NCBI GenBank assembly: GCA_934635385.1
Contig: CAKTZI010000014.1
Location: 1-64,000, forward strand
Reading direction: 5' to 3'
DNA: 64,000 nt
DNA from: an uncultured Kiritimatiellota bacterium
GTDB taxonomy: Bacteria > Verrucomicrobiota > Kiritimatiellia > RFP12 > UBA1067
The position numbers and the translations under genes were made by a program. The notes under the pieces are model-generated. The model did not search any database. It saw only the letters and a list, made by a program, of their open reading frames with translations, and was not told the origin of the DNA. Positions within the stretch are counted from its first letter, which is position 1. Each line of letters begins with the position of its first letter. Positions 33,021 through 41,754 of this stretch are shown here, piece after piece.

Positions 33021-35816
33021 TTACCCTTTCGCGGCCCACGCGAACCACTGGTCGGGATAGGCGGCGACAAGATCCTTCAGCGCCGCGTCGTAGGCGTTCG
33101 CCATCGCCTTCGTCCCGTCCGGCAGGCGGCGCACGATTGCGCGGTAGCCGCGTCCCGTCCAGACGCAGGCGACGAAGTAGGCCGGATGCCCCAGCGCGTG
33201 CGCAAAGCGGAACGCGCCGCGCCCCCGGTCGCCCGCCATCACGAGGCAGTCGCCGCGATCCAGCGCCTCGCCCGCGAAAAAGGCCGTCGCCATCCCGATT
33301 TCCGAAATCGGATGGATCACGACCTTCGTCCGGTTCGCGTGGCGCAGGTAGAACCGGTTGAAGACGCCCGTCCGGTCGAAGTCCATCCAGGCGTGGAACG
33401 TGAACGCGCAGCCTTCAAGCGCCGCGAGCGCCTCCACCGTGCCGCAGTGGGACGACAGCACGAACACGCCCCGCCCCGCCTGCACGTCCGCCACGAACGC
33501 CGCCGCGTCCGACGAGCCGTCCGTCTCGACGCGCGGCAGGTCGCGACCGTCGGCCATGACGACGAGCTTGTCCGCGAGCGACCGCGTGAAGTGAACGAGC
33601 TTGCGCGCGCCTGTCGCTCGGCGGACTTTCCGCGAGAACGTCCACGCGCACAGGCCGACGGCCGCCGCGAAGAGATGCAGGGCCTTCAGCCCGAAGAGGC
33701 GATAGAGCCACCAAAGGATCTCCAGACCAAGCGGCGTCGCGGCGAACTCGGATGAGGGATGAGGGATGGGGGATGAGGGATGAGAGGTGAGGGGGGAGGG
33801 GAGGCGGATGGTTGCGAGCGCGACGGCGAATCCAACCGGGAGCCCGACGCCGAGAACGAAGCCGAAGCCCTGCACGACCGGAAACGAGACGAAGGAAAGC
33901 GCGCCGAACCCCGCAAGGCTCGTGAGGAGCGAACAGAGGGCCGGCTTCAGCGCCGCGCGCCCGCCATTGTGCAGGAACACCGTGTAGTCGACGCTCATGC
34001 CCGCGAGGAGGAAGCACGCGAGCAGGTGAAAGAGGTTCGCCTTTTCGCCCAGAAGGCCGAGCAGTCCCGCCACGGCGGCCATCGCGCAGACAGACGGCAC
34101 GAACATCTCAAGCGCCCGGCGACGGCAGAAGACGGCAAGCGCGGCGAGCATCAGCGCGAGCGCGAAGCCGAGCCGCACCAGCGTCTCGTTAGTCCAGCGG
34201 GCGAGGACGGCTCCGAGGACGGCGCGCGGCTGAAGGAAGCGGACGCCCGTCGGCAGGGGTTCCGCCGGACGCGGCACGGACGCGAGCGCGTAGTCCGCCG
34301 TCGGGCCGGGCGGTGCCGGACGCGGCGTCTCGGACAGCCCCAGTTTCTGCTTCTGGCGTTCGCCCTGCTCGGCCATCAGCTTGTCGACGTTCGCGGCAAT
34401 CGTCGCACGGTCAAAGACAAGGAAGCCGCGATCCGCTTCGGACGAACCGCTCAGTTCCGCAAAGCGCCGTTCCGCCGCCGCGAGTTCCGTCGGCGGACGG
34501 TACAGGGCCGTCAGGTCGGTTCCGAAACGGACGCGCAACAGCCCGACGACCTCCAGCACGGCGACAAGGCAGAACCCCACGCGCGCCACCCAACGGAACC
34601 CTCCGTGTCTCCGTGCCTCCGTGTGAACCAAACCGGCCTGCTCCATCCTTCGCGTCGGATACCCACAGACGACATACGCGAGCGCGGCGGCGAGCCCCAC
34701 GCCGAGAAAGACCGCCGACTGCCGCAGGACGGGCAGCGACGAGACCATCAGCGGCACAAGGCTGATTTCCGTCGTGAGCCACGAGACGACGAGGTTGCGC
34801 GTCACGTCGGCGCGGCGCGCATCCGCGAGGAGCCAATGGAACGAGTAGTCGATGACGAGCCCCATCACCGTCGTGCCGAAGACGACCGTCATCAGGTGAA
34901 TCTCGGAGAAGAGCGCCAGCAGCGCCGCCGTTCCGGCGAGCGCGGCGACCGCCAGCGACGCGGCGAGGAGCGGAATCCAGCGGACGCTCCGAAACGCGAA
35001 GACCGACAGGAGCACGATGAAAACGAACGAGAAGACGCTGAGCGCATTGATCTCCCGCTTGCAGTTCCCCGCCGTCACGGCCGTGTGCAGAGGTACGCCA
35101 CATGCCACGACCTGCACGGACGGGAACTGTGCGCGCACCGCCGCAACCGCCGCGTCCAGCTCGGCGCGAAAGGCGATGAGCGCATCGGCGTCCGCCGCGA
35201 TCTCCGGGCGCAGGCGAAGCGGCAGGACAACCGTCTCGGCACCGTCCGCGCCGCGCGCGACGAGCTGTCCGTCCCGGAGGTTCCAGTTCGCACGCGCCGT
35301 CATCTGCGCGCGCACGAAACCGTCCGCAAGCGCAAACGGATCGTCCGCAACCGGGAAGAGCGGCGGCACCGGCGAAGCGTAGTATCTCTTCAGCGCGTTG
35401 CGGGCGAGGCGCGCACGGCCCTCCGCCGTCTCCAGGAGGCGCACGTCGTCGAGCGACGCAAGCCCATAGCGATCGGACGCGAGCGCGGCAAAGGGGTTCT
35501 CGTCCGCGTCCGCCACCAGCGTGTCCGCCGGCAGCTGCGCCCGAAGCGCGCGCGCCGCACGCGCCGACACCGCCGGATCGTCGTCTGCCGACCAGACGAG
35601 CACCGGCACGAGGTCGGCGGACGCCGTGCGCACGGACGCGGGTATCGCCTCCACGCCATCCCCGACGAGATCGTCCAGCGACGTGCGCAAGGCAATCGGT
35701 CGCACGGCGAACAGCGCCGCCGCCAGTGCCCCCAACGCCCACGGCGCACCCCACAGGACGGCGCGCCGCCGTACCGACGGACGCCTCTCGGATTTGCTCT
35801 CGGACTGTCGTTGCAT
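33021..35816 (-). CDS. MMPL/RND-type exporter fused to a lysophospholipid-type acyltransferase
   Basis: 931 residues. Residues about 20-670 are an MMPL-family exporter: two halves, each with a periplasmic domain and membrane helices, including MGLVIDYSFHWLLADARR and AGMSVDYTVFLHNG with the conserved membrane Asp residues. Residues about 695-931 are an LpxL/LPLAT-type acyltransferase with one N-terminal helix (LEILWWLYRLFG) and the HxxxxE motif in SSHCGTVEAL. In aryl-polyene and related lipid clusters these are usually two genes, so the fusion predicts coupled acylation and export of a lipid. The junction (about 672-690) is a GGATGAGGGAT repeat read as HPSSPIPHPSS. A second repeat at about 400 lies between the exporter halves. 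Confidence 0.8.
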   Translation of the reverse strand: MQRQSESKSERRPSVRRRAVLWGAPWALGALAAALFAVRPIALRTSLDDLVGDGVEAIPASVRTASADLVPVLVWSADDDPAVSARAARALRAQLPADTLVADADENPFAALASDRYGLASLDDVRLLETAEGRARLARNALKRYYASPVPPLFPVADDPFALADGFVRAQMTARANWNLRDGQLVARGADGAETVVLPLRLRPEIAADADALIAFRAELDAAVAAVRAQFPSVQVVACGVPLHTAVTAGNCKREINALSVFSFVFIVLLSVFAFRSVRWIPLLAASLAVAALAGTAALLALFSEIHLMTVVFGTTVMGLVIDYSFHWLLADARRADVTRNLVVSWLTTEISLVPLMVSSLPVLRQSAVFLGVGLAAALAYVVCGYPTRRMEQAGLVHTEARRHGGFRWVARVGFCLVAVLEVVGLLRVRFGTDLTALYRPPTELAAAERRFAELSGSSEADRGFLVFDRATIAANVDKLMAEQGERQKQKLGLSETPRPAPPGPTADYALASVPRPAEPLPTGVRFLQPRAVLGAVLARWTNETLVRLGFALALMLAALAVFCRRRALEMFVPSVCAMAAVAGLLGLLGEKANLFHLLACFLLAGMSVDYTVFLHNGGRAALKPALCSLLTSLAGFGALSFVSFPVVQGFGFVLGVGLPVGFAVALATIRLPSPLTSHPSSPIPHPSSEFAATPLGLEILWWLYRLFGLKALHLFAAAVGLCAWTFSRKVRRATGARKLVHFTRSLADKLVVMADGRDLPRVETDGSSDAAAFVADVQAGRGVFVLSSHCGTVEALAALEGCAFTFHAWMDFDRTGVFNRFYLRHANRTKVVIHPISEIGMATAFFAGEALDRGDCLVMAGDRGRGAFRFAHALGHPAYFVACVWTGRGYRAIVRRLPDGTKAMANAYDAALKDLVAAYPDQWFAWAAKG
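33750..33800 (+). repeat. GGATGAGGGAT tandem repeat at the exporter-acyltransferase junction
   Basis: Imperfect GGATGA/GGGATGA units on the plus strand. Read in frame on the minus strand they give SHPSSPIPHPSSE, lying exactly between the last exporter helix and the first acyltransferase residues. Confidence 0.8.
34601..34626 (+). repeat. CGGAGGCACGGAG-family repeat inside the MMPL exporter
   Basis: Reads CTCCGTGTCTCCGTGCCTCC on the plus strand and encodes VHTEARRHGG, in the cytoplasmic loop joining the two exporter halves. Same family as 20268-20296 and 9514-9619. Confidence 0.75.
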
Positions 35817-35822
35817 CCGTCT

Positions 35823-37256
35823 TTACTTGCCAAGCGGCTTCATGTAGAGGAGGCAGTGCGAAATCGTCCAGGCCCAGTCCATCGGCATGCGCTTGAGCTC
35901 GTGTCCCGCCCCCCAGCTGTCCGTGTAGAGGATCTCGCGCTTCCTGTCGTTATAGCCGATGATGAGCCGCATGTGGCCACCGGAACCCTGCGGGTTGTCC
36001 GGCTCCGGGTAGATGCCGAGCGTCACGCCCCAGAAGAGCGGAATGCCCTTCGCGACCTGGTCGCGGATGTCCTTCTGGAATTTCGTGTACTTCGCCTTCT
36101 GCACGCCGTTCACGCGCATTTCCTTGCGCACCTCGACGTCCATCGCCGCATCGACCGCGCGGGAGCTGTAGTAGGTCACGTTCCCCTCGCGGCGGATGTA
36201 GACGTCGTCGGTGATCGCGGGCTTCTTGAGCTTCTTCGCCGCCTTGTTGTAGGCCCGCACCTCGTCGCCGAGGCCGGCGATGCGTTCCGCCGCGCTCTTC
36301 TCGAAGTCGCCATAGCAGACGACCGTGCCGAGCCTGTACTTGCGTCCGATCGCCTCGACGGACTGCTTCATCGCGCGCGTGGTCGTCCCCGACTCGGCGG
36401 TCGTGCCGGCGGCCGTCGCGAGCTCGTGCTCATCGACGTCGACGCCGTAGTAGCGCAGCACGCGCTCGGCCGTCGCGACGGAACAGTAGCCCTTCCGCCC
36501 CTGATCGACCATCGGCAGGTTGTCGATGAAGACGTCGCCGCGCGGATCGCGGATGACGTTGTCCGCAATCTTCTTCGCGCCCGCCGCCTTCTTCGCCGCG
36601 CGCCCCGCACCGCCGCCGCCCGCCGCGAGGCGCGACGGCCCGTCCACGGACAGGCGGATGAACCCCGGCACGAACGTCTCGGCGTCCTTTCCCTGCTGCA
36701 CGTAGTTCCAGACGAGCGTCGCCTGTGTCGGAATCGCCGTCTTCGGCCACGTCTGCGCCTTCTGCACCGTCGCCGTGTCCCTGCGGACGCCGTCATCCGT
36801 CGCCGCCGGAGGCTTGCCCTTCACCGTCAGCCGACTGCGCACCGTCTTGAGCGCGGCGAAGAACTCGGCACGCGTCATCGTCTTCTCGACGCGCTCCAGC
36901 CGACGGAACTTCCTGCCGTCGACGCCGACGAACTCGCGCACCGTCTCCGTTCCGCCGCCACCGTACAGCGTCAGCTCGACGCGGGCGATGCCGCCGCCGT
37001 CCGCAAAGGCGATGCGCGACTCGTAGACGGGCAGCCCGAAGCAGGCCACGCCGCCGTCAAGGCGCGAATCGGCCCCCTCGCGCTGGTCGGAGGTGAACTG
37101 GAAGCCGTCGTCCACGTGCTGGCGCACGAAGAGAACAGGGTCGCTCCGCCAGAACGCCTCGCGCGACAGGTCATCGCCGATCTCATACGCCGCCGATGCC
37201 GCGCCGACGCACAGCACCGCCACAGACGCCAGAACGCTCGCAAATTTCGTTTTCAT
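35823..37256 (-). CDS. Secreted C39-like cysteine peptidase
   Basis: 477 residues from the ATG at 37256 with a signal peptide (about 1-22). After an N-terminal beta-rich domain (about 25-250) comes a papain-fold peptidase of the C39-like type. The catalytic Cys is in GRKGYCSVATAERVLRYYG, the His in GGHMRLIIGY, and the Asp/Asn position in YTDSWGAGHELKRM. Such domains cleave double-glycine leaders or act as general secreted proteases; no transporter is attached here. The start is leaderless: TGCTATAAT lies 7 bases upstream. It is the first gene of a pair with the MMPL fusion gene, 6 bases apart. Confidence 0.8.
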   Translation of the reverse strand: MKTKFASVLASVAVLCVGAASAAYEIGDDLSREAFWRSDPVLFVRQHVDDGFQFTSDQREGADSRLDGGVACFGLPVYESRIAFADGGGIARVELTLYGGGGTETVREFVGVDGRKFRRLERVEKTMTRAEFFAALKTVRSRLTVKGKPPAATDDGVRRDTATVQKAQTWPKTAIPTQATLVWNYVQQGKDAETFVPGFIRLSVDGPSRLAAGGGGAGRAAKKAAGAKKIADNVIRDPRGDVFIDNLPMVDQGRKGYCSVATAERVLRYYGVDVDEHELATAAGTTAESGTTTRAMKQSVEAIGRKYRLGTVVCYGDFEKSAAERIAGLGDEVRAYNKAAKKLKKPAITDDVYIRREGNVTYYSSRAVDAAMDVEVRKEMRVNGVQKAKYTKFQKDIRDQVAKGIPLFWGVTLGIYPEPDNPQGSGGHMRLIIGYNDRKREILYTDSWGAGHELKRMPMDWAWTISHCLLYMKPLGK

Positions 37257-37263
37257 GACGCCT

Positions 37264-37272
37264 ATTATAGCA
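37264..37272 (-). promoter_or_regulatory. Extended -10 promoter of the C39-like peptidase gene
   Basis: Minus strand TGCTATAAT, hexamer 7 bases before the ATG at 37256. Leaderless arrangement. Confidence 0.75.
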
Positions 37273-37316
37273 AACTTCGGCAAACGGCGTCGTCACCAGA
37301 CATGGCAGACACAGGG

Positions 37317-37390
37317 TGGGACCGCCGGGAATCGAACCCGGAACCTACGGTTTAGGAAACCGTCGCTCTGTCCAGTTGAGCTACGATCCC
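37317..37390 (-). tRNA. tRNA-Arg (anticodon CCU)
   Basis: On the minus strand the acceptor stem GGGATCG pairs with CGGTCCC. The D arm is GCTCAACTGGACAGAGC. The anticodon stem ACGGT/ACCGT encloses loop TTCCTAA with anticodon CCT, reading AGG. The T arm has the GGTTCGATTCC loop. CCA is not encoded; the discriminator base is A. It lies between host genes and the prophage, and tRNA-Arg(CCU) genes are common integration sites. However, its 3' end faces the host, not the phage. Confidence 0.93.
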
Positions 37391-37477
37391 ACGTATTTTC
37401 TCGTGTTTTTGAAGTGTTTGTGAAATTGTTGTGAAACTTGTGGAAATTCACAAAGATTTTCAATCGCTTCGACGGAT

Positions 37478-37486
37478 AGTATATCA
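37478..37486 (-). promoter_or_regulatory. Probable extended -10 promoter of tRNA-Arg
   Basis: Minus strand TGATATACT, 88 bases upstream of the tRNA 5' end, in an AT-rich stretch. The interval 37391-37594 contains no gene that I can support. Confidence 0.5.
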
Positions 37487-37594
37487 TGTTGATAAGCGTG
37501 AAGTCAATCAGGCCACAAGCCACACAGCGGGCGCCCCAGCGCTCTCGCTGCTGCCTTGAAGGGGAAATTCGTCCACCCCACAATCACGACGACT

Positions 37595-38809
37595 TCATGC
37601 GTCGAGGCTCGTGTGGTCGTCCCACTCGCCGAGGACGTGCACGGCGAGCAGGCTCACGTCGGCGCGGTCGAAGAAGTACGTGTCCCCTCCGGGGACGGTG
37701 GGCCGGCTCCAGCCGCACCTCCCCAGGATCGCGACGAGGCTGTCCTTCGTGTCGAAGTTCCCGGACGCCTCCAGCCTGAACGCGCCGTCCGAGCCCGTCA
37801 GCGTCACGGGCATCCACACGTTCTTCTGCCAGGACTGGTAGTCGTCGCCGCTTGACTGGCCCCACAGGACGCGGAGGACCGCGACGGCCGACGCGCCCCG
37901 CACGTGCCGCGCCTTGAACTCCGCGAACGCGAAGTCCGGCTTCGGCACGGCATAGGCCGTCCCCGACTGCCACTTCCGCTCGCCGCTCTCGTCGTAGCGG
38001 CTCCACTTGTCCGTGACCGAGCACCAGACGAGGTGCGTGTTCTCGGGGACGCCGTCGCCGTCGGTCGCGCAGATCATGGTGTCGGCCGGATAGCCCTCCA
38101 TGGGGCTTCCGTCGCCCATGACCCCGTACCGGACGGAATTGTGGGTGACGGTGCCGAGGTAGGCGTACTTCAGGGCGGCGACCGTCATGAAGTAGGCGTA
38201 CAGGAGCCCCTTGTCGAGCGCGCTTCCGGCCTTCAGGGCACCGTAGTCCCCGTAGGGCCGCAGGGCGTCCGGCAGTCCGCCGAGGCCGTAGGCCGAACGG
38301 AAGTCGTCGGAGGAAGGGCTCTCGACGCCCGTGGCGACGACGAAGACCTTCGCCTCGAACGACAGCCCGTTCGTGCAGTTGTCGCAGACGCCGCCGATGA
38401 GGTCGGCAATCCCATTCTCGGCGTTAGGGCCATGGCGTCCACCGAAGTTCTGCGCGCAGATCTTCCGGCTGAACGTGTTCTTCTTGACTGTCGTTCCGGC
38501 AATGGTTTGCTTCTCCCTGGACCACGTCTTGGACGACGTGTCATACACCCAGTGGTAGTAGTGCGACTCGACGAGCCAGTTGCGCCCCGACCGCTGCATG
38601 ACGGCCTCCATCAGGAACGCGACGTCCTCGCCGCGCAGGATCTTCTGCCGCGGGATCGCGTTGCCGTCCTTGTCCTTCTTGCCCGTGTCGCCCGTGCGCA
38701 GCGGCATGATCCCGCCGTCGATGACGATGCGGTCGAGGTCGCCGTGCGGGTGCGCCTCGTCGACGTCCGCGCCGGTCACGTACTCGTACTCTTCGGCTGA
38801 GCTGATCAT
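37595..38809 (-). CDS. Phage tail/fibre-like protein, function unknown
   Basis: 404 residues from the ATG at 38809, which overlaps the upstream stop as ATGA. The long open frame farther upstream is a shadow of the neighbouring genes. The sequence is mixed alpha/beta with many aromatic residues. The C-terminal part (FAEFKARHVRGASAVAVLRVLWG and following) looks like a beta-rich virion appendage. A CDNCTNG cysteine pair may bind metal or form a disulphide. It is the last gene before the tRNA, the usual place for receptor-binding or accessory tail proteins, but no domain was recognised. Confidence 0.6.
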   Translation of the reverse strand: MISSAEEYEYVTGADVDEAHPHGDLDRIVIDGGIMPLRTGDTGKKDKDGNAIPRQKILRGEDVAFLMEAVMQRSGRNWLVESHYYHWVYDTSSKTWSREKQTIAGTTVKKNTFSRKICAQNFGGRHGPNAENGIADLIGGVCDNCTNGLSFEAKVFVVATGVESPSSDDFRSAYGLGGLPDALRPYGDYGALKAGSALDKGLLYAYFMTVAALKYAYLGTVTHNSVRYGVMGDGSPMEGYPADTMICATDGDGVPENTHLVWCSVTDKWSRYDESGERKWQSGTAYAVPKPDFAFAEFKARHVRGASAVAVLRVLWGQSSGDDYQSWQKNVWMPVTLTGSDGAFRLEASGNFDTKDSLVAILGRCGWSRPTVPGGDTYFFDRADVSLLAVHVLGEWDDHTSLDA

Positions 38810-39396
38810 TTGTAGTAGACGTCCACGGCGATCTCGCCCGTGGCGTTCCCTTCGTCGTCCTTCTTCTCCGTGAAGACGATGTTCGTGTCGCTGCCCGCGA
38901 CGTAGGTCTTCGCGTCCGATCCGCCGCCCGGCACCGTGATCGCCCCCGCGTGGAACTGCCTGAAGTTCGGGCCGGCGAGCGTGAAGAGCTTCACGCTGCA
39001 CACCTTCTCGTAGCCGTCGTCCGCGTTCGCGTCGGTGTTCTCGATCTTCGCGATGTACGTTTCGCCCTTCTTCTGCTTTAGGACGTTGCAGTAGTACGTC
39101 CCGTTCCCGACGCTTTCCGGCAGGCCGCAGACGATCGTGCCGTTCGGCCCGAAGACCTGCGGTTCGACCATCTTCAGCGTCTTGTCGCTCTCGTCGTAGT
39201 AGACGCTGAAGCTCGACAGGCGCGGCGCGGCGACCATCGTATGTGCGTCCGCGCCGCCACCACCTCCTCCTCCGCCGCCCTCGTCCTGCGCCGCCGCCAC
39301 GGCCTCGGCCGTGACGACCGCCGCGCCAAGATTCGTCCCAACCTGGATCGTCCCGCCCGCGTTCCCGTGAATCTCCTCGAATATGTCCTTCGCCAT
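38806..39396 (-). CDS. Phage structural protein with poly-glycine linker
   Basis: 196 residues. A short Ala-rich N-terminal segment is followed by nine consecutive glycines (about 40-48), then a beta-rich domain (SSFSVYYDESDKTLKMVEPQ and following). The layout suggests a virion-attached base, a flexible linker and an exposed domain. The glycines use mixed codons, so this is not a homopolymer tract. The stop overlaps the next gene as ATGA. Family unknown; a minor tail or decoration protein is a reasonable guess from position. Confidence 0.6.
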   Translation of the reverse strand: MAKDIFEEIHGNAGGTIQVGTNLGAAVVTAEAVAAAQDEGGGGGGGGGADAHTMVAAPRLSSFSVYYDESDKTLKMVEPQVFGPNGTIVCGLPESVGNGTYYCNVLKQKKGETYIAKIENTDANADDGYEKVCSVKLFTLAGPNFRQFHAGAITVPGGGSDAKTYVAGSDTNIVFTEKKDDEGNATGEIAVDVYYK

Positions 39397-39417
39397 GTAC
39401 TCTCCTTTCGCCCTGCC

Positions 39418-41736
39418 TCAGTTCTGGAGCGTCCACGCGCCGAGGGTCGGCGCGCCGACGCCATACGTCCGAGGCGGCAGGTGAAGCCCCTCGACGGACT
39501 TGTTGTTTGCCTTGTCGCTCGCCTCGGCGCCCCCGTTGCCAGACCCGTTGTAGGCCCGCGTGGGCAGCGTGATGATGCGCTGATACGTCCGCCCCAGCGA
39601 ATCGACCTTGTACTGGTACAGGCTCGCCGAGCCCGCCACGCTGCCGCCGTCCGACGAGGCCGCGTCCCTCGTCCACCCGGTGAGGGTCGAGTAGGAGAGG
39701 CAGCCGTCGTAGCGACCGAACTTGTTGATGCGCGCGTTCACGCTGCAGTCCGTCCCCGACGGCGGCTTCGGAACCGTCGTCAGGTTGCAGAAGATGCGGA
39801 TCCCGAGCTTGTACGTGGACGTGCCGCTCGGCGTCTTCACCTCGGACGTCCACTCGATCCAGTCCGAATCGACCGGCTTCGGCGTGTAGGTCGTCACGGC
39901 GGTCGTCGCCGCGCCGTTGTCGTCCGGCGTCGCGGATGTCTCGCCGTAGTTGCCGCTGACGGTCTTCTCCGTCTCCGTGTCGTGCCGCGTCACCGTCGTC
40001 GAGGCAATCTCCGTCGCCCACTTCGTCTCGTGCTTCGCGGTGGCGGGCGTGTACGTCTCGACCGTCTCGTTCGTCGTGAACGAGCCGTGCCCGTTCGGCG
40101 TCGCGGAGACGCGCTTGACGACGTTCTGCGCGCCCGCGCCAGGCGACGGGACCTGCACCTGGTTGATGCCGGCCTTCGTCGTGACCGCCGCGTTCGCCGA
40201 CCCGGCGGACATCACGCCCGTCGTCTTCGGGTTGTGCGTCTCCGTCACCGTCTCGACGTCCACGGTGCCGTTCTCCTGCACGCGCGCCGTCCGCCGCCGG
40301 ACGACGTTCGGGGACACCGTGACGTGCGTCGTGAGCGCGGCGGACGCCACTGCGGACGACGCCGTGGCGTTCCTGACCTCCGTGTCCGCGTGCGTGACGC
40401 CGCCCGACGTCTCGCACGACGCGGCGATCTTCCCCGCCGCCTCCGCCCCCGCCCGCGTGACGCGGTTGTTGTAGAGCCCGCCGGGCGTCTTCTCGACCTG
40501 CACCTCGTCGCCGATCGCCAGGCCGTCCGTCGAGGCGGCGTCCGCCTGGTTGCGGTCGAGCGTCGTCACGGACGTGCCGCGCAGCGTCTTCCGCGCCGTC
40601 ACGACAGCGGACGCGACGCCCTGCTCCTCCGCCGTCTGCTCGGTCACGCGGTATGCGCCGTCCTCCGTGCGCGCGACCGTCTTCTCGACCGTCACGCCGC
40701 CCCCTGCCTCGGAAACGTGGTCGAAGTCCGGCTTCTCCGTCTGCACGTCCACCGTCGCGTGGGCATGCTCGAAGAGCGTCTTGCGGCACGTCTCGGACAC
40801 CCGCGTGACGGCGTTGCGCACGAGCTTCACGATCGTCTGCGTCCACCGTCCGCCGTCCGTCTTCACGTTCTCGACGCTCTCCCCGACGTCGAGGCCCGAC
40901 GTCTTCGCCCTTGACGCCATGCTGCGGTTCACCGTGCGCGTCGTCGTCCCCGTCAATGAGACGCTGACGGCCTCGGACGCGCCCTCGACGGCCTTCTCCG
41001 TGACCGTCTCGTTCTGGACGTCGCTCGTGCAGTCGGCGTTCTTCGAGACGCGCCGCCGCACCATCGTGCCGTTTGAGACGCCCGCCGCCTTGCCGGTCGC
41101 GGCAACCTTGTCCGCCTTGACGCCGAGATGCTGCGCGTCCTTCGTCGTCGCGAACGCCGTCTCGGACGAGACGTACTCGGCGACGTCCTGCTGGACGCGC
41201 TCGCGCCTCTCGATGACGCAGCTGAAGAGCCCCGTCTCGCGGTCGCGCGTCACGCCCTGCAGCGCATACGCCACGCCGCTCGCCGACGCCGAGACGGACG
41301 GCAGGGCCTCCACGTCCCAGTAGAACGTGTGGCTCACCTTGTACTGGCAGCCGTTCTCGACGAGATACGGGCCGTCGCCGGCCTTGGCGTCCGCCGGCGC
41401 CAGGAAGAGGATCTGGTAGATGCGGACTTTCGTCGACTCGGTGTTGCCCCACCGTTCGCCGGGCATCGTCTGGTACCAGGCGTCCTTCGCCTTCCAGCCC
41501 GTGCCGAGGTCGACGGTGCGGTTCATGAGCGAGATGCCCCCGTCGCCGATCTCCTGATCCTTCAGGAACTCGATGACGAGACGCATCTCGTCCGGCTGGA
41601 GGCTCGCCGCCTCGCAGAACCGCGTCAGCGTCCGCGTGGCGTAGCGGAAGCGGTAGTTGTGCCCTTCCGCCGGCTGCCACAGCCAGCCGTTGACGATCGC
41701 GGCGGCGGCGGCCCTCTCTGTCTCGTTCAGCGCCAT
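39418..41736 (-). CDS. Large repetitive phage structural protein
   Basis: 772 residues. After an N-terminal domain (about 1-150) with WKAKDAWYQTMPGERWGN, the middle (about 150-640) is a run of diverged repeats rich in Thr and Val. Each has a charged RRR/VVKRV-like strand, a GTVDVET-like turn and a TET/TYTP-like end, as in stacked beta-strands of tail shafts or fibres. The C-terminal domain (about 640-772) contains CSVNARINKFGRYDGCLSY. No enzyme motif. It probably forms an elongated fibre or tail-tube-associated protein. Confidence 0.65.
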   Translation of the reverse strand: MALNETERAAAAAIVNGWLWQPAEGHNYRFRYATRTLTRFCEAASLQPDEMRLVIEFLKDQEIGDGGISLMNRTVDLGTGWKAKDAWYQTMPGERWGNTESTKVRIYQILFLAPADAKAGDGPYLVENGCQYKVSHTFYWDVEALPSVSASASGVAYALQGVTRDRETGLFSCVIERRERVQQDVAEYVSSETAFATTKDAQHLGVKADKVAATGKAAGVSNGTMVRRRVSKNADCTSDVQNETVTEKAVEGASEAVSVSLTGTTTRTVNRSMASRAKTSGLDVGESVENVKTDGGRWTQTIVKLVRNAVTRVSETCRKTLFEHAHATVDVQTEKPDFDHVSEAGGGVTVEKTVARTEDGAYRVTEQTAEEQGVASAVVTARKTLRGTSVTTLDRNQADAASTDGLAIGDEVQVEKTPGGLYNNRVTRAGAEAAGKIAASCETSGGVTHADTEVRNATASSAVASAALTTHVTVSPNVVRRRTARVQENGTVDVETVTETHNPKTTGVMSAGSANAAVTTKAGINQVQVPSPGAGAQNVVKRVSATPNGHGSFTTNETVETYTPATAKHETKWATEIASTTVTRHDTETEKTVSGNYGETSATPDDNGAATTAVTTYTPKPVDSDWIEWTSEVKTPSGTSTYKLGIRIFCNLTTVPKPPSGTDCSVNARINKFGRYDGCLSYSTLTGWTRDAASSDGGSVAGSASLYQYKVDSLGRTYQRIITLPTRAYNGSGNGGAEASDKANNKSVEGLHLPPRTYGVGAPTLGAWTLQN

Positions 41737-41754
41737 GTCACGTCCCCTTCCCCT

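Noticed and set aside
37317..37390. tRNA-Arg as the prophage attachment site
   Set aside because: The tRNA 3' end faces host genes and the phage lies at its 5' side, opposite to the usual arrangement. No duplicated tRNA fragment or integrase is visible in the window, so I do not claim an att site.
39240..39280. Glycine run in 38806-39396 as a slippage tract
   Set aside because: The nine glycines use mixed codons, so the DNA is not a homopolymer.
37595..41680. A single 1361-residue minus-strand frame
   Set aside because: Upstream of 38809 it is a shadow of the two neighbouring phage genes. The start at 38809 has an ATGA overlap.
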